A stretch of 64,000 nucleotides of DNA from an uncultured Planctomycetaceae bacterium. GTDB lineage: Bacteria; Planctomycetota; Planctomycetia; Pirellulales; Pirellulaceae. The notes beneath the pieces were generated by a model. It was not told the origin of the DNA and did no database searches. It was given only the letters and a program-made list of their open reading frames with translations. The stretch is taken from assembly GCA_937862885.1 (NCBI GenBank), contig CALMEE010000100.1, forward strand, positions 1 through 64,000. The letters run 5' to 3'. This document shows positions 46,622-56,039 of this stretch, in pieces. A program made the translations under genes and the position numbers. Each line of letters begins with the position of its first letter. Positions within the stretch are counted from its first letter, which is position 1.

Positions 46622-49486
46622 ATGAACTTGACCCCCAAACGCAGTCTAATTGAACGCATTGCGACCGCTCTAAAAATCGTTCCTCCGCTCGACGAGGCAT
46701 TGGCTGGTGACGAACCTGCGCTCCCCATTTTGGGGAATGGCGCTCAATTGCAAAAATATCCGCCGCCGGAGAGATGGGATGACTGGACGGAGTACGATCC
46801 ACACGTATGGCCGGTTCGTAAGAAGCGTTCCTACATGATTGTTCCGACGACGTGTTTCAACTGTGAGTCAGCATGCGGATTGTTGGGCTATATCGATAAA
46901 GAGACGGGTGAAGTCCGCAAGTTCGAAGGCAATCCGTACCACCCTGGGAGCCGAGGTCGTAATTGCGCTAAAGGACCTGCCACCATCAATCAAATTCAAG
47001 ACACTGATCGCATTCTCTATCCGATGAAAAGAGTTGGTCAGCGCGGCGAGGGGAAGTGGGAACGCGTCAGTTGGGAAAGCGTGTTGGACGAAATCGCCGG
47101 ACGAATCCGCCAAGCGATCCAAGACGGGCGCAATAACGAAGTCGTGTATCATGTCGGTCGTCCCGGTCATGAAGGCTACATTGAAAGAGTCTTAACTGCC
47201 TGGGGAGTGGACGGTCACAATAGTCATACAAATATCTGCTCTTCCGGAGCGCGGTTTGGGTATGCAATTTGGCAAGGTTACGATCGCCCTTCACCAGATC
47301 ACGCGAATGCCGATTTCATTTTGTTAATCAGTGCTCACCTTGAATCCGGCCACTACTTTAATCCACATGCCCAGCGGATTGTTGAAGGCTTAATGTCCGG
47401 CGCAGAGTTGGCCGTCATGGACCCGCGGTTGTCAAACACGGCCAGCGCCGCCAACTATTGGCTCCCGACATTCCCAGGTAGCGAAGCTGCAGTATTGTTG
47501 GCCATGGCCAAGGTGATCATCGATGAAGGCCTGTACAACCGAGACTTTCTGTACCATTGGGTGAACTGGCGCGAATACATGCGTGCTAAGCATGCAAATC
47601 GCCCGCTTGAATTTGCTGAGTTCATCAACGCATTAAAAGACGAATACCGCGAGTATACGCTGGATTATGCGGCACAAGAGTCGGGTGTGCCAGTTGAACA
47701 AATCCTTACGGTCGCCAGGAAGATCGGTCGCGCTGGTACTCGCTTTGCGGCACACAATTGGCGCAGCGCGGCCAGCGGCAACTTGGGAGGTTGGGCTGTA
47801 TCGCGGTGCCTGCACTTTTTGAACGTATTGACCGGCAGTGTTGGAACAGTTGGCGGGACGTCTCCCAGCGGCTGGAACAAATTCCATCCAAAATTCTTCG
47901 ATACGCCTCCAGCTCACAAGTTTTGGAATGAATTGCATTTTCCCAACGAGTATCCGCTGGCGCATTATGAAATGAGTTTCTTGCTGCCGCACTTCTTAAA
48001 GCAAGGTCGAGGACGGTTGGACACATATTTTACGCGGGTGTTCAATCCGGTATGGAGTTATCCCGATGGCTTCAGTTGGATTGAAATGTTGAGTGATGAA
48101 ACGTCTGTAGGCATGCACATCGCTTTGACTCCGACGTGGAATGAAACCGCTTACTTTGCTGACTATGTCCTTCCGATGGGGCACGCCAGCGAACGCCATG
48201 ATCTCAATAGCTATGAAACACATAGTGGGCTTTGGATCGCTTTTCGGCAACCAATTTTACGCGAGGCAGCACGCCGACGAGGAGAGGCGGTCCAATTCAC
48301 CTGGCAGGTTAATCCAGGTGAAGTTTGGGAAGAGGATGAATTTTGGATTGAACTATCGTGGCGAATCGATCCGGACGGCACGTTAGGCATCAAAGAGCAT
48401 TTCATTTCACCCTATCGACCGGGCGAAAAGGTTTCGATTGACGAATATTATCAGTTCATATTCGATCACACTCCGGGATTGCCAGAAAAGGCCAAATCGG
48501 AGAACCTGTCGACTCTCGACTACATGCGGAAATACGGTGCGTTCGAAGTCGAATCGAAATCTTATGAAAAACATTTGAAGCCACTCTCGACTGAACAACT
48601 CGCCAATGCAACGTTCAACTCCGACGGCACCATTACTCGCGATAACACGATCATTGGTATCTCTGTCGGCGAGCAATCTCATGCCGGCTTCCCCAGCCCG
48701 TCAAAGCGGCAAGAGTTTTATTCGCAAACGCTTGTCGATTGGGGATGGCCCGAGTATTCGTTGCCGACATACATCAAATCACATGTCCATCACGAATCCA
48801 TCGATATTGAAAAAAATGAATTCCTATTAATGCCCACCTACCGCTTGCCCACGCTAATCCACTCGCGTAGCGGAAATGCGAAGTGGTTGGCGGAAATTTC
48901 GAATCGGAATCCGCTGTGGATCCACCATCGGGATGCAGAGCGACTCGGTGTCACCGACGGCGGGTTGGTCCGAGTCACGACGGAGATCGGTTATTTCGTG
49001 AACTGCGTTTGGACGACGGAGGCCATTAAACCAGGTGTGGTGTGTTGTTCACATCATTTAGGTCGGTGGCGTCGCGCTCAAGACCCGCCAGCTAATCGCT
49101 GGGCGACGAATCTCGTCGACCTGAAACGAGCGAGCGGCTCAGCCAAATGGAAAATGAGAATTGTCGGTGGGATTGAACGATACGATAGCGACGACCATGA
49201 CTCTCAACGAATCTTCTGGGGGGATGGCGGTGTTGCGCAGAACTTGACGTTTCCCGTGCATCCAGATCCGATCAGCGGCATGCATTGCTGGCACCAGAAG
49301 GTCACGATGGAAGCAGCTCGCGCCGAAGACCAGTATGGTGATGTTGAGGTTGATACGGAAAAGGCGTATCAAATCTATTTGGAATGGCTAAAACTCGCAC
49401 GTCCAGCTCCCGGGCCGGATAACCTAAGACGCCCGTTGTGGCTCAAGCGCCCATTAAGTCCAATTAAAGAGAAGTTTTACCTTTAA
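46622..49486 (+). CDS. Molybdopterin oxidoreductase, catalytic subunit (DMSO-reductase superfamily)
   Basis: A 954-residue MopB protein. The N-terminal Fe-S site is CFNCESACG...NCAKG, followed by NQIQDTDRILYPMKRVG. The stretch NICSSGARFGYAIW probably includes the Mo ligand (Cys or Ser). The second half has NRNPLWIHHRDAERLGV (MGD-binding). It starts MNLTPKRSLIERI, with no twin-arginine signal, so it should face the cytoplasm. It pairs with the upstream Fe-S/NrfD fusion. The substrate is not set by sequence alone: polysulfide, thiosulfate, arsenate-like or formate-like are all possible. Confidence 0.88.
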   Translation: MNLTPKRSLIERIATALKIVPPLDEALAGDEPALPILGNGAQLQKYPPPERWDDWTEYDPHVWPVRKKRSYMIVPTTCFNCESACGLLGYIDKETGEVRKFEGNPYHPGSRGRNCAKGPATINQIQDTDRILYPMKRVGQRGEGKWERVSWESVLDEIAGRIRQAIQDGRNNEVVYHVGRPGHEGYIERVLTAWGVDGHNSHTNICSSGARFGYAIWQGYDRPSPDHANADFILLISAHLESGHYFNPHAQRIVEGLMSGAELAVMDPRLSNTASAANYWLPTFPGSEAAVLLAMAKVIIDEGLYNRDFLYHWVNWREYMRAKHANRPLEFAEFINALKDEYREYTLDYAAQESGVPVEQILTVARKIGRAGTRFAAHNWRSAASGNLGGWAVSRCLHFLNVLTGSVGTVGGTSPSGWNKFHPKFFDTPPAHKFWNELHFPNEYPLAHYEMSFLLPHFLKQGRGRLDTYFTRVFNPVWSYPDGFSWIEMLSDETSVGMHIALTPTWNETAYFADYVLPMGHASERHDLNSYETHSGLWIAFRQPILREAARRRGEAVQFTWQVNPGEVWEEDEFWIELSWRIDPDGTLGIKEHFISPYRPGEKVSIDEYYQFIFDHTPGLPEKAKSENLSTLDYMRKYGAFEVESKSYEKHLKPLSTEQLANATFNSDGTITRDNTIIGISVGEQSHAGFPSPSKRQEFYSQTLVDWGWPEYSLPTYIKSHVHHESIDIEKNEFLLMPTYRLPTLIHSRSGNAKWLAEISNRNPLWIHHRDAERLGVTDGGLVRVTTEIGYFVNCVWTTEAIKPGVVCCSHHLGRWRRAQDPPANRWATNLVDLKRASGSAKWKMRIVGGIERYDSDDHDSQRIFWGDGGVAQNLTFPVHPDPISGMHCWHQKVTMEAARAEDQYGDVEVDTEKAYQIYLEWLKLARPAPGPDNLRRPLWLKRPLSPIKEKFYL

Positions 49487-49697
49487 TAAGGCGCGTGTAG
49501 GTCCTGTGTGTTGCGGCGAGGAAGAACTTGCATTCCAAAACGCGTTTGTTGGCGTTTCGACGAATGGAATTCGAAACTTGGCGACCAACGGCTGGCCAGA
49601 ATGTGTAGTAACACTTGATCTTTGATATACGCGACAAAAGATCTTTTTGATCGACAAACGGAACTAGGATGTATGCGCGCACGAGTGGATAGGTACT

Positions 49698-51701
49698 CTA
49701 CGTCCAATTTTTTGACAAGAAATGCGACAAGCCCATGACTGTGAGCATGGGGTTCACTCCGACACTTGTCGGAAAAGCACTGGCGTCTGCAACATAAAGG
49801 TTTTGATAGTCAAAGCTACGTCCGGTCGGATCAAACACTCCATCCGCGGGCGTTCTAGCGATTCGACATGTCGACATTTGATGTGCGCTGAACAAACTGA
49901 TGCGGTTGCTTGCCGTTCCCGCACGTGTGATTGTCTCCAAGAATCGCCCGAAATCATCCCCTGGTCGAAAAATGATTGGCGTTTGATGCGGTCCCAAGAT
50001 TAAATCGGCCTCCGCCGCACGATGAATTTCGCACGCTCCGTGAACACCACGCATTAGGTGTTGCGAATCGAATCTACTGAGTCGGTAGTCGACGCTAGTG
50101 CGGTTATTCTTATGGGTGACTCTGCCAGAATTACGGTCGCGTGTAATGATGATGATATTCGCTAGGTTGGCAAAGTGGCGCATTAAATCTTTGTGCTGAC
50201 GAGAACTTTCCCAGGCCAGCGCCATGGCTCCGAAACCTGGATGCATGGGTGCCACCTCTAAACGACAACCGTAACCGCGTCTATCTAGGTTTGAAAATTC
50301 AGTGCACACAACCGTCTGCGGTGCGCCGTGCCAGGCTCGAACCGGATCGGGAAATCGAGATGCAATCGCCGTCGTCGGGTGTAGGTGCAGATATCTGCCA
50401 ATATTGGGATTGGTAAACCCACTTCGTAAAAGTATGGCTGCAGACTGGATGGCGCCACCTGCCAAGACGACGGCGTTACAATCAATTTCGATTGGGTATT
50501 CGCCGTAAGATCCTTTTGTGATCGCCCGCGCAAATTTGACGTTCTTATCTCTAGTGACCAGTTGCACTACTTCACAATTTGCTACGATCCTCGCCCCGCG
50601 ATCAACAGCATCTTTGAGATAGGTGCGACGCGCGTCTTGCTTGGCGCCGCTGCGGCAACCATACCCGCAAAACCCACAATCTCCACAGCCGACTGCGTTT
50701 CTTTCGATAAGTTCTGTCTTGTATGCCAACGACCGCGCTCCATCCAATAACAATTGATTCTGCCGGTTGTGGTAACTATGCTCTGAATTTACACTTAGTT
50801 TTAAGCGGACATCGCTGATACATTCGCCAAATTGTGATCCTGCATGAAGTGGCAAGCCAAACTCATATTCCCAATGTTGGCGTATATCCGCAGGTAGTTC
50901 CAAGCAACTCATCCAGTTGACGGTCGTTCCTCCTCCGACCGTGCTTCCACTGAGTATGATCGTCCCTAAATCTCGACTTGAAAACGAACCAAACTTTTCA
51001 AACAGTTTTCGATTTCCATCGAACTCGCTAGTCCCCAAAGCGACACCATCGCAATATTCTCCTTTTTCAACGACCAGTACATCTTTTCCAGCGCTCGCGA
51101 GATTGCAAGCGGCCACGGAGCCGCCCGCTCCAGACCCAATGACCAAGAAGTCGCACGATAATCGCTGTGCATTTTTCAGCAGCAACACAGGTAAATTCGC
51201 ATGCGACGCCCGTTGATCGTTCGTTCCTTGGTAACCGATTTCCGACCAAGTCGGATTTTCATGCCCGTTTGGTTCAATCAGGTCTTGCGGGTGTGCCGCG
51301 TAGCACAAAAATAACGTCACACGTTTGATCGCTTGGAAGAAACGCCGCAAGCCTGGATTTCGGCTATTGGCTAGGTTCCGCAATGCACGTTCGCGCTCCA
51401 GATGGGCCAATTTTGAAAACGGTCGCCAATTCCCAGTGAGAATTTTGCAGGCAAGCGGACGTTCGAGTCCGTTCAGAACACGCACAAAATCTCGCCGTTC
51501 ACGCTGCGATAATGTGATAAGCCGTCTTTCAATTGCATTGACCACTCGATATCGGCTAGCATGATTTTCCGCGATAGCACCTTCGGTTTCACCCAGTTTT
51601 TGTGATGAATTGCCATTTGTATCCCGGCCATCAGGGGGTGTTTGACTTACAAGTGTCTCACAAATCAGGTGCAGTGTATTTCGTTGTTGTTCGTTTAGCA
51701 T
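49698..51701 (-). CDS. GMC oxidoreductase, long-chain-alcohol-oxidase-like
   Basis: A 667-residue FAD enzyme. The first ~180 residues are a helical extension as in plant/fungal FAO-type alcohol oxidases. The FAD motif is GSGAGGSVAACNLASAG at ~195, followed by GGGTTVNWMS, and a later GMC signature region (VLAGGAIQSAAILLRSG). The C-terminal active-site segment has FSAHQMSTCRIA and VADASAFPTSVGVNPMLTVMGLSHFLS. An unusual cysteine patch GCGDCGFCGYGCRSG occurs at ~345. ATG 51701. It converges with the molybdopterin gene. Confidence 0.87.
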   Translation of the reverse strand: MLNEQQRNTLHLICETLVSQTPPDGRDTNGNSSQKLGETEGAIAENHASRYRVVNAIERRLITLSQRERRDFVRVLNGLERPLACKILTGNWRPFSKLAHLERERALRNLANSRNPGLRRFFQAIKRVTLFLCYAAHPQDLIEPNGHENPTWSEIGYQGTNDQRASHANLPVLLLKNAQRLSCDFLVIGSGAGGSVAACNLASAGKDVLVVEKGEYCDGVALGTSEFDGNRKLFEKFGSFSSRDLGTIILSGSTVGGGTTVNWMSCLELPADIRQHWEYEFGLPLHAGSQFGECISDVRLKLSVNSEHSYHNRQNQLLLDGARSLAYKTELIERNAVGCGDCGFCGYGCRSGAKQDARRTYLKDAVDRGARIVANCEVVQLVTRDKNVKFARAITKGSYGEYPIEIDCNAVVLAGGAIQSAAILLRSGFTNPNIGRYLHLHPTTAIASRFPDPVRAWHGAPQTVVCTEFSNLDRRGYGCRLEVAPMHPGFGAMALAWESSRQHKDLMRHFANLANIIIITRDRNSGRVTHKNNRTSVDYRLSRFDSQHLMRGVHGACEIHRAAEADLILGPHQTPIIFRPGDDFGRFLETITRAGTASNRISLFSAHQMSTCRIARTPADGVFDPTGRSFDYQNLYVADASAFPTSVGVNPMLTVMGLSHFLSKNWT

Positions 51702-51941
51702 ATTTCACGCTATCCTTTACGCGTCCATGCCGCAAGGTAGAATTCGCTTGCTAGTCGCACATCGGTATGTATTTTCGGTTGACGTTAGTTGAATTGGCAC
51801 ACGCGTAGTTGTAAAAGGAATACGTCAATTTCTGGCCACGCCGAAAAATATCACAGTTGTCAATTAATTTATGGCCGTAACTCATGTGCAGCGTGGATGG
51901 TTCGATTTGCGGAATGTTCTGTTTAGTTGTAGCGACCGATA

Positions 51942-52802
51942 ATGAAAAATTCGAGCAAAATTAAGTTTGGCAACGCTCGTGCCAAACGCGTCATTAATAA
52001 AAGGAATACTCAATCCACCGAAACTCTCGCAAGGTATCGCCGACGCAAATGGACAGTATACCTATTGTTGGTGTTAGGTTGCGTGGGGTCCTTGGTCTAT
52101 TACGCCGTTCAATCGACGCAGAAAATGCCAGACTTTTATCAGACTGCATTAAACGTTGATCGAGAAATCTATCGCGCTGCAGGACGTCGATTTGAAACTC
52201 AAATTCTGCAGTTGAACTCAGACATACGAGCCCAGTCCGAATGGACGGCAGTTTTCTCGCAGGATCAGGTCAACGGGTGGTTGGCGGTTGAGTTGCCCGA
52301 AAACTTTCCAGAAAGTATTCCACCGGAAATGGACCAACCGCGAGTTGCATTACTCGACGATGAAGTTCAACTTGCATTCCGCTTTACATCGAGTCGGTTT
52401 TGCGGGATCGTAAAAGCAATTGGGAACATTTTCTGTACCGAAGATCCCAACCATATTGCAATTGAAATTCGGCAAGTACGCAGCGGAGTATTTCCGTTGC
52501 CGATCGAACTTTGGGCCGATGGGATTAAACACGGATGCGACAATGCGGGAATCACCATGTACTGGACGCAAAAGGATGGAAATCCGGTCGCGATAGTTGA
52601 ATTGCCGGAGCGATTTTTGGATATTCGCGATCGCCGTATTCGGGTGGAGAGCATCCAATTGCGGTCGAATGAAATTGTGATGAGCGGGACGTCAACGCCG
52701 ATCGACGCCAACCAGCGAGAAATAGCCAAATTCTCGAATCCTAGACGATCGTCCAATGATTCTCAGGCAACCGTTGGTGACCAAGTGACCCACCAACGAT
52801 GA
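51942..52802 (+). CDS. Membrane-anchored hypothetical protein
   Basis: A 286-residue protein: very basic N-terminus, one transmembrane helix at ~38-57 (WTVYLLLVLGCVGSLVYYAV), then a globular domain with SQDQVNGWLAVELPENFP and FRVTSSRFCGIV-like strands. I recognise no family. It lies outside the cytoplasm except for the tail. Its 3' end overlaps the convergent gene by 40 bp. Confidence 0.7.
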   Translation: MKNSSKIKFGNARAKRVINKRNTQSTETLARYRRRKWTVYLLLVLGCVGSLVYYAVQSTQKMPDFYQTALNVDREIYRAAGRRFETQILQLNSDIRAQSEWTAVFSQDQVNGWLAVELPENFPESIPPEMDQPRVALLDDEVQLAFRFTSSRFCGIVKAIGNIFCTEDPNHIAIEIRQVRSGVFPLPIELWADGIKHGCDNAGITMYWTQKDGNPVAIVELPERFLDIRDRRIRVESIQLRSNEIVMSGTSTPIDANQREIAKFSNPRRSSNDSQATVGDQVTHQR

Positions 52803-53143
52803 TCTTCCTGATCCATCTGAATAAAGCTAATCGTCCCGTCCAATTGTGAACTGAGAAGTCGCCAAGCGAGACCAGAACCTTGGGGATCGATTCGTTGGCA
52901 CAAGCCCCCATCGACGCGTGTTACCCAGCCACGCCCACCAGAAATTGGACCTTCGTATTCCAAATATGCGAGCCGATGGTCGGGCAACTTCGCGGCAATG
53001 GCTCGCTCCTCCACGATCGGCCAGTCTGATACCTCCCAAACGCGTAGGCTTCCGTCTGCTTCCAACATCACGTCATAGTGGTCGGTTCGACTCGATCCCG
53101 GAGGAAATTGGTGCCTCAAGATGACGAAGCGTTTATCCTGCAT
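52763..53143 (-). CDS. DNA-ligase-D 3'-phosphoesterase-like protein
   Basis: A 126-residue stand-alone domain resembling the PE domain of LigD: RHQFPPGSSRTDHYDVMLE, LRVWEVSDWP, LPDHRLAYLEYEGPISGGRGWVTRVD. The histidine-aspartate pair HYD lies in the usual place. In LigD this domain trims 3' ends in double-strand break repair. No ligase or polymerase gene is nearby, so the role could differ. ATG 53143. Tail-to-tail overlap of 40 bp with the preceding gene. Confidence 0.75.
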   Translation of the reverse strand: MQDKRFVILRHQFPPGSSRTDHYDVMLEADGSLRVWEVSDWPIVEERAIAAKLPDHRLAYLEYEGPISGGRGWVTRVDGGLCQRIDPQGSGLAWRLLSSQLDGTISFIQMDQEDHRWWVTWSPTVA

Positions 53144-53300
53144 AATGACGGCTGAACTTGATTACGGAATACGGAGCGCCAAGGGCCGCTGCGCGTTTCA
53201 AATGAGACCAACTCAAGTGTACCAATCGACTCAGACGCGCAGTCGATAATTTCGCGCCCAGAGAAAAATGGTCCATTTCCACGAATGAATTATCACTGAA

Positions 53301-55454
53301 TCACTTGTCCATAATTCGTGGCAGTCGAAATGCGGAGACTTCATCGAGTCCATATGTCCCAGTATGACCATTGTAAGAAATAGTAATTGCGCTGACGTCA
53401 ATGCGATCTAACGTGAACAATGCGCTATCGTCGCCAAACAGGAATTGTTGGCCATCCTTTAGACGTAAGAGCCCTGCCCTTTCATTGGAAGTGGGAGGTT
53501 GATTGAACCACAAACTCGGGGCTTCGCTGAATTGAAACGTCAAACCGTCTCGAAGCGAGTCGGCCGATGGAATTGGATCACCCAATCCCAAATCAGCATT
53601 TTGTTCATGTATTTTGAGCGCGTCCGGACCAGCATGGAACTGATCTTGTTTGATTTCGTAGCTTGCTATCTGGATTTCCCGGATCGGATAAACGGCTACG
53701 GCATTGTCGTTCGCAATCACGTCTGTCATCGGGTAATAGGCCGTCTTGCCACTCCAAATTCCAGTTGCCTGGCTCCAATCCAATTTTCCGAACTGGTTTG
53801 ACTCGATATGCATTCCGTTCGCGGACGTGGCATTTACGATTGATCCATCGTTAAGCATCACGGAAAATCCGTCATGATTCGTAGTGGCAGCGTCATCGGC
53901 TGCGCTCGCACCAGCTTGCCGTGAATTGTGGCTAGCGTGATTTGGGCCAAGTATCGATAGGACTTTAGATAGATCAAACGAGAGCGTTAATTCGTCGCCA
54001 AACGCCGAATCACGCACGGTTACTTTTTGGTCATCAAGTTCGACTTGTGAACAAAATAGGTGCTCTCCAGAATGGAACATTACCAAGTATTGATCGCTTG
54101 GATTGACGTCACTGGCGCGAGTCAAATCGGCAATGCACAAATCATCGATTGCATAATCTTCATTTTGTTCTGCTTTCGGCAAATTCAAGTGATGATTTGG
54201 CAAGATCCTCAAACGACTGATTCGATCGTTGGTCTTGAGCCCAAGAAAAGACGTCTTTTCCTCGCCGTGTGTTTCGACCAAGCCGATACGATGACCAGCT
54301 GAATTGTACGCCTCGAATATGTGTTGGCGGGGTGAAACGATCTCCAGAAATAGGCCAGCCGAATCCACGGTTGCCGACAATCGCGATTCATTTGGATCGC
54401 AAAAAGTCACTTCGGTTACACCGGTATAACGCTGGCGACTGTTCGTCGCTTCGTCGTGGTAATAGGTGCCGATCGAGTTTTCCTTGGACAACCCGCGCAA
54501 AAAACGATACCCGGCGACGACGATTTGCCAACCTGGCAGCTCAGAGCGCAATTTGACTCCTTGAAACGCAAACAACTCATGGGCGTTCTGATTCAATGTG
54601 CGCTGGACCGATTTACCGTGTTGATCTTTGTCAAAGGTGATGTGCGTTTGGCTTGGCATGTAGAAATGGCCAACATGATTCGTAAAATATTCTCGCTGCA
54701 ACGCCTGGTTAGGATTTGTTCCCAGCGGCAACAAATTGGGGAACGGATTCTCGAAATAAATGTTGCGAAGTCTATTCCTATCTAGGCTGAATTCCGTGCC
54801 GCCGATCCGGCCTTTGACTTGCCAGTCACCAGCGTCACCTTCGATAATTTTTCCATCGACACGAATGATATCCAACTCAAGCTTGATCAATGTCGCGGAT
54901 GAGAGTTCCTTAAGGACCCGTTCCAAACGAAACCGAGCTTCGGGTTCGGTTAATTTTTCCCGAGAAGCTTTTATTACCTCGATAAACGGTCCACATTCGG
55001 CGACCAATGTTTGTTCAGCCTGATTTCGCTCATGGAAATCTGCCGCATTCAATCGGTCGATCAAGCGACGCGTCCGCGCAACTTGTTCGCTGGCGGGTTC
55101 CAACGTGAAGAAAACGGATTGAACTTTGTTCAAAGTAATCGTGTCCGTTGACGTTTGCCCACTGCGTTGAACCGTGATCCATGGAATTGATTGATTTTCA
55201 ATTTGGCACTCGATTATCGAACCGTTTCTAAACTCTAACCAGGCAACAGTCGACGACAAAGTGTGCTCTGTCGTAGCGTGTTGTTCGTCCTCACCAGCAG
55301 CGAAGCTCAGGCAATGAGGCAATGGGAATAGACAATTGCAAAGCGTGATCAGACTGCATAAACAGAAAATCCGCAGCGCGCTGGTCGTGGCAGGCAGCCG
55401 AGGACGCGAGCTAATGCGAACCGGCTTCACCGAGTCCCATTTGATTGTGCACAT
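53301..55454 (-). CDS. Large secreted hypothetical protein
   Basis: About 717 residues from ATG 55454 (upstream in-frame ATGs exist, but this one has a GAGAG before it and gives a compact leader). A signal segment at ~26-52 (IFCLCSLITLCNCLFPLPHCLSFAA) precedes several beta-rich regions. Recurrent short strands of the type WLEFRNGSIIECQ, MLNDGSIVNA, and LRLKDGQQFLFGD suggest repeated domains that bind small motifs. A middle part (ELPGWQIVVAG...) is reminiscent of NPCBM-type carbohydrate-binding folds. No catalytic motif recognised. Confidence 0.65.
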   Translation of the reverse strand: MCTIKWDSVKPVRISSRPRLPATTSALRIFCLCSLITLCNCLFPLPHCLSFAAGEDEQHATTEHTLSSTVAWLEFRNGSIIECQIENQSIPWITVQRSGQTSTDTITLNKVQSVFFTLEPASEQVARTRRLIDRLNAADFHERNQAEQTLVAECGPFIEVIKASREKLTEPEARFRLERVLKELSSATLIKLELDIIRVDGKIIEGDAGDWQVKGRIGGTEFSLDRNRLRNIYFENPFPNLLPLGTNPNQALQREYFTNHVGHFYMPSQTHITFDKDQHGKSVQRTLNQNAHELFAFQGVKLRSELPGWQIVVAGYRFLRGLSKENSIGTYYHDEATNSRQRYTGVTEVTFCDPNESRLSATVDSAGLFLEIVSPRQHIFEAYNSAGHRIGLVETHGEEKTSFLGLKTNDRISRLRILPNHHLNLPKAEQNEDYAIDDLCIADLTRASDVNPSDQYLVMFHSGEHLFCSQVELDDQKVTVRDSAFGDELTLSFDLSKVLSILGPNHASHNSRQAGASAADDAATTNHDGFSVMLNDGSIVNATSANGMHIESNQFGKLDWSQATGIWSGKTAYYPMTDVIANDNAVAVYPIREIQIASYEIKQDQFHAGPDALKIHEQNADLGLGDPIPSADSLRDGLTFQFSEAPSLWFNQPPTSNERAGLLRLKDGQQFLFGDDSALFTLDRIDVSAITISYNGHTGTYGLDEVSAFRLPRIMDK

Positions 55455-56039
55455 GATACTCTCGAATTCTTGCATGGAATGTCGAAACATATAAGTCAAC
55501 TCAATACTATACGAAAATCGTCAGGATTTATTTTCATCGATTTGAATAATGCACCATTGTTTTGTAAACCTTGGTAAAGTTCAATGTCATAAAGTTTGTG
55601 TCCTTTAGAATTACACAGAAAATCACGAATGGCAAAAATTCAATCTAGAAGGGTGTGATCATCTGTTCTTGTCTTTCACAACCAATACATTGCCGATGCA
55701 TTGAATCGTGTGAAGACAAAAACAGTCAGCATTCCGATGCGATTTCATTGGCATTTGGCTACGTTGGAAGGGAAGCCACTTGCAAGAAGTTTATCCTTTG
55801 AATTTTTGTGACGGCTAGAGACCTGCTTTGCCCCGATTGACGAAATTTGCTGAGTCGTAACCATCACTTCAACAAGTTTATTGTTTAGGCCGCAGGTAAT
55901 TCGCCTGGTGCCAAATTACCTTGGGGTCAAATCTGGCTTAAATTAGGCTCTTATTAAAAAACGGACGGTCAGGGACACACTTTGATGGATGCAATCAGCA
56001 GTTCCTGTTGGGTTGATCGAACGCATGCAGCTTTCCGGC
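55455..56039. other. AT-rich intergenic region
   Basis: About 585 bp, AT-rich, holding an imperfect inverted repeat (listed separately) upstream of the large secreted protein gene. No gene supported. Confidence 0.45.
55669..55719. repeat. Imperfect inverted repeat
   Basis: TTGTCTTTCACA (55669-55680) and TGTGAAGACAA (55709-55719) pair with one bulged base across a 28-nt spacer. It lies about 215 bp upstream of the large secreted protein gene on the minus strand; an operator or RNA hairpin. Confidence 0.35.

Noticed and set aside
45958-46653. 231-codon plus-strand frame inside the Fe-S/NrfD gene
   Set aside because: Out-of-frame shadow of hydrophobic coding sequence.
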